Source of the DNA: an uncultured Clostridia bacterium
GTDB taxonomy: Bacteria > Bacillota > Clostridia > Oscillospirales > Acutalibacteraceae
Direction: 5' to 3'
Assembly (NCBI GenBank): GCA_946628455.1
Contig: CAMOWP010000058.1
Coordinates: 1-10,392 of the forward strand
Length of the DNA: 10,392 nt
Shown here: piece by piece, positions 7,884-10,392 of the stretch
Numbering within the stretch: position 1 is the stretch's first letter
Layout of the letters: the number at the start of each line of letters is the position of its first letter
Position numbers and translations under genes: made by a program
Notes under the pieces: generated by a model
Told to the model about the DNA's origin: nothing
Seen by the model: only the letters and a program-made list of their open reading frames with translations
Databases searched by the model: none

Positions 7884-7916
7884 GGGAGGGGCTCTGCAAG
7901 CCCTTCCCGTTTTTTT
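7884..7916 (+). terminator. Intrinsic terminator-like hairpin after the GtrA-like gene
   Basis: A 10-bp stem (GGGAGGGGCT with AGCCCTTCCC, one G-U pair, 5-nt loop CTGCA) is followed by G and seven T. No convincing promoter lies between it and the next ATG at 7944, so it may act as a partial terminator within an operon. Confidence 0.75.
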
Positions 7917-7943
7917 ACCACATTCAGAGGGGAATATATTTTT

Positions 7944-8717
7944 ATGAAATCATATTTTGACAGACTTTTACACAGCGAAAACAGCCCGAAAAAATGGGAG
8001 CTCATAATATGGTGGGCTGCAAGAGCAGTTCTTATCGTAACCTTTTTCCATGCGCTTCTTATCAGAAAGGACGCAAAAATGGCGCTCCAGGTTTTCGGAA
8101 ATATGCTCGGTCAGTATGTTTGGGAAATCTTTATGCTCTTCCCGAAGAAAAGCTTTTTAAGGCAAATCCCTGCATATATTCAGGATATAAGCGCGCCTGC
8201 TCTTATCGGCGGTAGCCTCTTCGGAGCATATCTTAATTTCTATTACAGCGCTCCCGTTCTTGATATAGTTATGCATACTGTCGGCGGCGTTGCCTGTACT
8301 TTTATCGGTTATGAAATTATTACCGCTATGGAAAAGCGCGATATCCTAAGGGGCGACACAAAATCAAGCCTTGCGATAATTGTTTTCGGCGCGTTCTGCT
8401 TCTCATTTGTTGCAGGAAACGTCTGGGAGCTCTTTGAATTCACAGCTGACCAGCTTAACCCCGTTAACCCCGGAGACGCTCAGCACTGGTCATATCAGCT
8501 TGCTCAGCAGGCAATTCTTGATTCTGACGGAAAAATCGGTCTGCCGAATTTCATTGATCACAGAGACCTTATCAGATACGGTGTAATTGACACTATGGAA
8601 GATATGATTTGTAACACAGTCGGCGGCTTTATCGGCTGGGTAATCCTCAAATTTATTCCTTATCACCATAGAGAAGAAAACAAAAAGGTTAAGGAACTTA
8701 TTAAGGCTTCAAAATAA
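7944..8717 (+). CDS. Polytopic membrane protein of unknown function with conserved-looking Asp/His/Glu residues, 257 residues
   Basis: Hydrophobic segments lie at about residues 19-40, 47-64, 83-101, 106-126, 142-163 and 221-240, giving roughly five or six membrane helices with a hydrophilic Lys-rich C-terminus. Polar residues placed in or next to helices stand out: DIVMHTVGG (Asp107, His111), NVWELFEF (Glu162, Glu165) and DTMEDMICNTVGG (Asp216, Asp220, Asn224). This D-H...E...D..D...N..GG layout resembles that of small membrane-enzyme families such as YjdF/DUF2238 and VanZ-like proteins, but I cannot assign it to either. The ribosome binding site is a modest GAGGGGA about 10 nt before the ATG. 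It probably depends on read-through of the hairpin at 7884-7916, and it ends at a strong terminator. Confidence 0.8.
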   Translation: MKSYFDRLLHSENSPKKWELIIWWAARAVLIVTFFHALLIRKDAKMALQVFGNMLGQYVWEIFMLFPKKSFLRQIPAYIQDISAPALIGGSLFGAYLNFYYSAPVLDIVMHTVGGVACTFIGYEIITAMEKRDILRGDTKSSLAIIVFGAFCFSFVAGNVWELFEFTADQLNPVNPGDAQHWSYQLAQQAILDSDGKIGLPNFIDHRDLIRYGVIDTMEDMICNTVGGFIGWVILKFIPYHHREENKKVKELIKASK

Positions 8718-8723
8718 TAGTTT

Positions 8724-8754
8724 AACCCGACAGAAAATGTCGGGTTTCTTTTTT
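8724..8754 (+). terminator. Intrinsic terminator
   Basis: AACCCGACA (8724-8732) pairs perfectly with TGTCGGGTT (8738-8746) around a 5-nt loop and runs into a T-rich tract ending at 8754. It lies 6 nt after the stop of the preceding gene and just before the next promoter. Confidence 0.92.
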
Positions 8755-8755
8755 A

Positions 8756-8784
8756 TTGCAATTTATAAATGTTAGTTGTATAAT
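8756..8784 (+). promoter_or_regulatory. Sigma-A promoter for the GPH transporter leader
   Basis: TTGCAA (8756-8761) and a perfect TATAAT (8779-8784) are separated by 17 nt, directly after the terminator. Transcription should start near 8791, about 172 nt upstream of the transporter ATG. Every other promoter in the window has a leader of about 10-32 nt. Confidence 0.82.
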
Positions 8785-8797
8785 TAAGATTAAGGAG

Positions 8798-8820
8798 TGA
8801 TAAGTGCGTCGCACTTATCA
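8798..8820. repeat. Perfect 23-bp palindrome just downstream of the transcription start
   Basis: TGATAAGTGCG (8798-8808), a central T (8809) and CGCACTTATCA (8810-8820) are exact inverted repeats that do not extend further. Centred about 19 nt after the predicted transcription start, it could be a repressor operator, an mRNA hairpin with a CGTCG loop, or the end of a mobile repeat. Confidence 0.85.
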
Positions 8821-8911
8821 TGATTATATTGCCCGCTCAGTTTGCCGCAAGCGGCAACGAGCGATGGCTGAATTCCCACTATACGCCTTGTCTGCCCAGC
8901 AAGGGAAATAA
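8804..8911 (+). CDS. Possible 35-residue small ORF / leader peptide
   Basis: A GTG at 8804 lies 6 nt after a consensus AAGGAG (8792-8797) that is otherwise unused. It opens a frame of 35 codons to TAA at 8909-8911. The product would be basic in its first half (two Arg after the start, then RKRQRA) and hydrophobic toward the end (FPLYALSAQQGK). The frame is the same as that of the transporter, and no other stop separates them. Against coding: the ORF spans strong hairpins, starts with GTG inside a palindrome and has no recognisable homology. An alternative ATG at 8820 gives a 33-codon ORF in another frame (MIILPAQF...) without a ribosome binding site. I consider it a candidate only. Confidence 0.3.
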   Translation: MRRTYHDYIARSVCRKRQRAMAEFPLYALSAQQGK

Positions 8912-8962
8912 ATTAGTGTGAATTTAGCAGTTTATTTGTGGGCAGAAAGGCTATGGGAATTA

Positions 8963-10392
8963 ATGGGAAATAAAATAAGAAACAAAAATACATATTCAAA
9001 GCGCGAAGCGGCGATGTATTTAGTAGGTCTCGGCGGACAGAATATGATTTATAACATCATAGCAACCGGGCTTTACTATTATTTCCAGAACGTAATTTGC
9101 CTAAACGCAGTTGCGCTCGGATGGATTATGGCTCTTGCGCGTGTCTGGGACGCTATCAACGACCCTATGATGGGAACAATCGTTGATAAGACGAAAACCA
9201 AATGGGGTAAGTGCAGACCTTATCTTCTGTTCGTTCCGCCTATCGTTATGGTTATAACAATCGCAACCTTCTTAAACGGAAACTATGCAGTTGCCGAAAG
9301 AGCGCACGATACAACGAAAATGGTGCTTATCACCGGTTGGGCTGCGCTTTCATATATCCTTTGGGGTATGAGCTATACAATCGGCGATATTCCGCTTTGG
9401 GGAATTATTCCGCGTATGACCGAGGATGAGGGCGACAGAGCAAAGCTTATCTCTCTTGCAAGAATTTTTGCTTCAATCTTCGGAGCAACTATGGTTATAG
9501 GTATTATCCCGATTTCTCAGGCAATAAACGGCAAAGAGGAGCCGAATGCACAAAAGGGCTTTATTATCGCCGCAATAATTACAACCGTTGTTGCTTCAGT
9601 GCTGTTTGAGCTTGCAGGCCTCGGAACTAAGGAAAGAGTACCCGTTTCCGAAGAAACCAAAACGATGAAGGAAAGCTTTAAGCTTATGTGGAGCTGTAAG
9701 CCCTTCAGAAGACTTCTTATCTCGGGCGTTCTTCGTGCTCCGATTCAGCTTATGACTATCGTTGTTATGACGCTGTTTACTTATTATTACTGTGACGGCG
9801 ATATGAACAAGGCGTTTGACTTCAAAAATAATCCGAAGATGTTTGTTATTCTTCTTATAATCGGCGGCGGCTTCTTCATCGGTCAGTTCGGTATTATGGG
9901 CGTATTCCCGAGCCTTATTAAGAAGGTCGACGTTAAAACGCTGTATAATTTCACCGCCTTTGCGGGTATTCCTACAGGACTTATTTTCCTTCTTTACAAG
10001 CTTCACCCGACGGAGCTTGACGAGGTTAAATACGTTGCAATTCTCGGCGTGCTTATCTTAGTTGCGGGCGCGGGCTTCGGTCTTGTAATGGTATGTCAGT
10101 CAATGATGATTTCAGACTGTATTGACTATGAGGAGTACCATAACGGCTTCCGTCCCGACGGTATATTCTTCTCGGGTCAGAGCTTTATTACAAAGCTTTC
10201 AGCGGGTATTTCCTCAATCATTTCGGCTTATGTTTATAACGCCGTAGGATATACAGGAAAGAATATTGACGATATGAATAAGATGCTCGCAACGGGCGCA
10301 AAGCATTTTGCTTCGGACTACCAAAGCTATTCTGAGTCAATGTGGTTCCTGCTTACAGTTCCTGCGGCAATCGGTATGATTATTGCTGTTAT
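8963..10392 (+). CDS. GPH-family (MelB/XylP-type) sugar:cation symporter, 3' end cut by window edge
   Basis: The 476 visible residues are open to the right edge and show many membrane helices. The glycoside-pentoside-hexuronide:cation symporter signature is clear: LARVWDAINDPMMGTIVDKTKTKWGKCRPYLL (residues 58-89), with Asp63 and Asp67 matching the spacing of the cation-site pair Asp55/Asp59 of MelB. It also has IPLWGIIPRMTEDEGDRAKL (143-162) and, near the C-terminus, DCIDYEEYHNGFRPDG (385-400) followed by FSGQSF. Such proteins import sugars or glycosides with Na+ or H+ at the inner membrane. At the place of MelB Asp19 I read Asn27 (GGQN), which suggests a different sugar preference; this alignment is by eye. 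The ATG at 8963 is chosen because it fits the family's N-terminus; in-frame GTG 8918 and TTG 8936 are alternatives. Import could feed the cytosolic GH43 and GH63-like enzymes. Confidence 0.9.
   Translation, partial: MGNKIRNKNTYSKREAAMYLVGLGGQNMIYNIIATGLYYYFQNVICLNAVALGWIMALARVWDAINDPMMGTIVDKTKTKWGKCRPYLLFVPPIVMVITIATFLNGNYAVAERAHDTTKMVLITGWAALSYILWGMSYTIGDIPLWGIIPRMTEDEGDRAKLISLARIFASIFGATMVIGIIPISQAINGKEEPNAQKGFIIAAIITTVVASVLFELAGLGTKERVPVSEETKTMKESFKLMWSCKPFRRLLISGVLRAPIQLMTIVVMTLFTYYYCDGDMNKAFDFKNNPKMFVILLIIGGGFFIGQFGIMGVFPSLIKKVDVKTLYNFTAFAGIPTGLIFLLYKLHPTELDEVKYVAILGVLILVAGAGFGLVMVCQSMMISDCIDYEEYHNGFRPDGIFFSGQSFITKLSAGISSIISAYVYNAVGYTGKNIDDMNKMLATGAKHFASDYQSYSESMWFLLTVPAAIGMIIAV

Larger units (their letters stand above)
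8791..8962 (+). other. Highly structured leader of the transporter mRNA: three consecutive hairpins
   Basis: Nearly the whole leader can pair. Hairpin I (8798-8820) has 11-nt arms. Hairpin II (8831-8868) pairs GCC, CGCTC and TTGCCGC with GCGGCAA, GAGCG and GGC, interrupted by small bulges. Hairpin III (8871-8961) pairs AATTCCCA with TGGGAATT, GCCTT with AAGGC, TCTGCCCA with TGGGCAGA, and further in AAATAAA with TTTATTT, leaving a loop of 18 nt. AAAGG at 8946-8950, the nearest purine-rich ribosome binding site to the ATG at 8963, lies inside the right arm of hairpin III. I recognise no known riboswitch. A regulatory leader RNA, or a small non-autonomous repeat inserted between the original ribosome binding site (8792-8797) and the start codon, would both fit. 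Confidence 0.6.

Noticed and set aside
8798..8962. Target-site duplication of a classical insertion sequence around the structured leader
   Set aside because: I found no clean short direct repeat at the two ends of the block and no transposase. The insertion idea rests only on structure and on the displaced ribosome binding site.
9596..10006. 136-codon minus-strand open frame opposite the transporter
   Set aside because: The plus strand encodes an uninterrupted GPH symporter here; the minus frame looks like low-complexity shadow sequence.
1..10392. CRISPR array, tRNA, rRNA, phage or plasmid functions
   Set aside because: No regularly spaced repeats, cloverleaf-type RNA, integrase, replication or defence genes were seen on either strand.

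Overview
The window reads as a chromosomal segment of a low-to-moderate-GC Firmicute, most likely an anaerobic gut-type clostridium (Oscillospiraceae/Ruminococcus-like). This rests on the strong AAGGAGG-type ribosome binding sites, textbook sigma-A promoters (TTGnnn-17-TATAAT), short intergenic gaps and an intracellular carbohydrate-handling gene set. The genus is inferred from style only.

Layout: positions 1-1164 hold a minus-strand pair, a 166-residue protein of unknown function followed 2 nt later by a GH43 glycosidase whose 3' end lies outside the window. A 91-nt divergent region (1165-1255) carries two back-to-back promoters whose adjacent -35 boxes form one perfect inverted repeat. To the right, a tightly packed plus-strand operon (1256-6997) encodes a FabG-like SDR oxidoreductase, a TrmN6/YfiC-like N6-adenine methyltransferase, a large GH63-like (alpha/alpha)6-barrel glycosidase without signal peptide, and a metallophosphoesterase with a C-terminal membrane tail. 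Gene overlaps of 4 nt and 16 nt suggest translational coupling. A new promoter at 7006-7034 then drives a GtrA-like membrane protein with a large insertion. A terminator-like hairpin separates it from a second polytopic membrane protein of unknown function, which ends at a clear terminator.

From 8756 on, a strong promoter precedes a leader of about 170 nt and a GPH-family (MelB/XylP-type) sugar:cation symporter that runs off the right edge. The leader is almost entirely foldable into three consecutive hairpins, including a perfect 23-bp palindrome. It holds a good Shine-Dalgarno at its very start, far from the transporter start, in front of a possible 35-codon small ORF in the same frame as the transporter. 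The putative transporter ribosome binding site lies inside the third hairpin. This leader is the most unusual part of the window: it may be a regulatory RNA or operator, or a small inserted repeat.

Taken together, the symporter would import glycosides that the cytosolic GH43 and GH63-like enzymes hydrolyse. The SDR and methyltransferase look like housekeeping passengers of the same transcript, and the substrate of the pathway cannot be read from the sequence.
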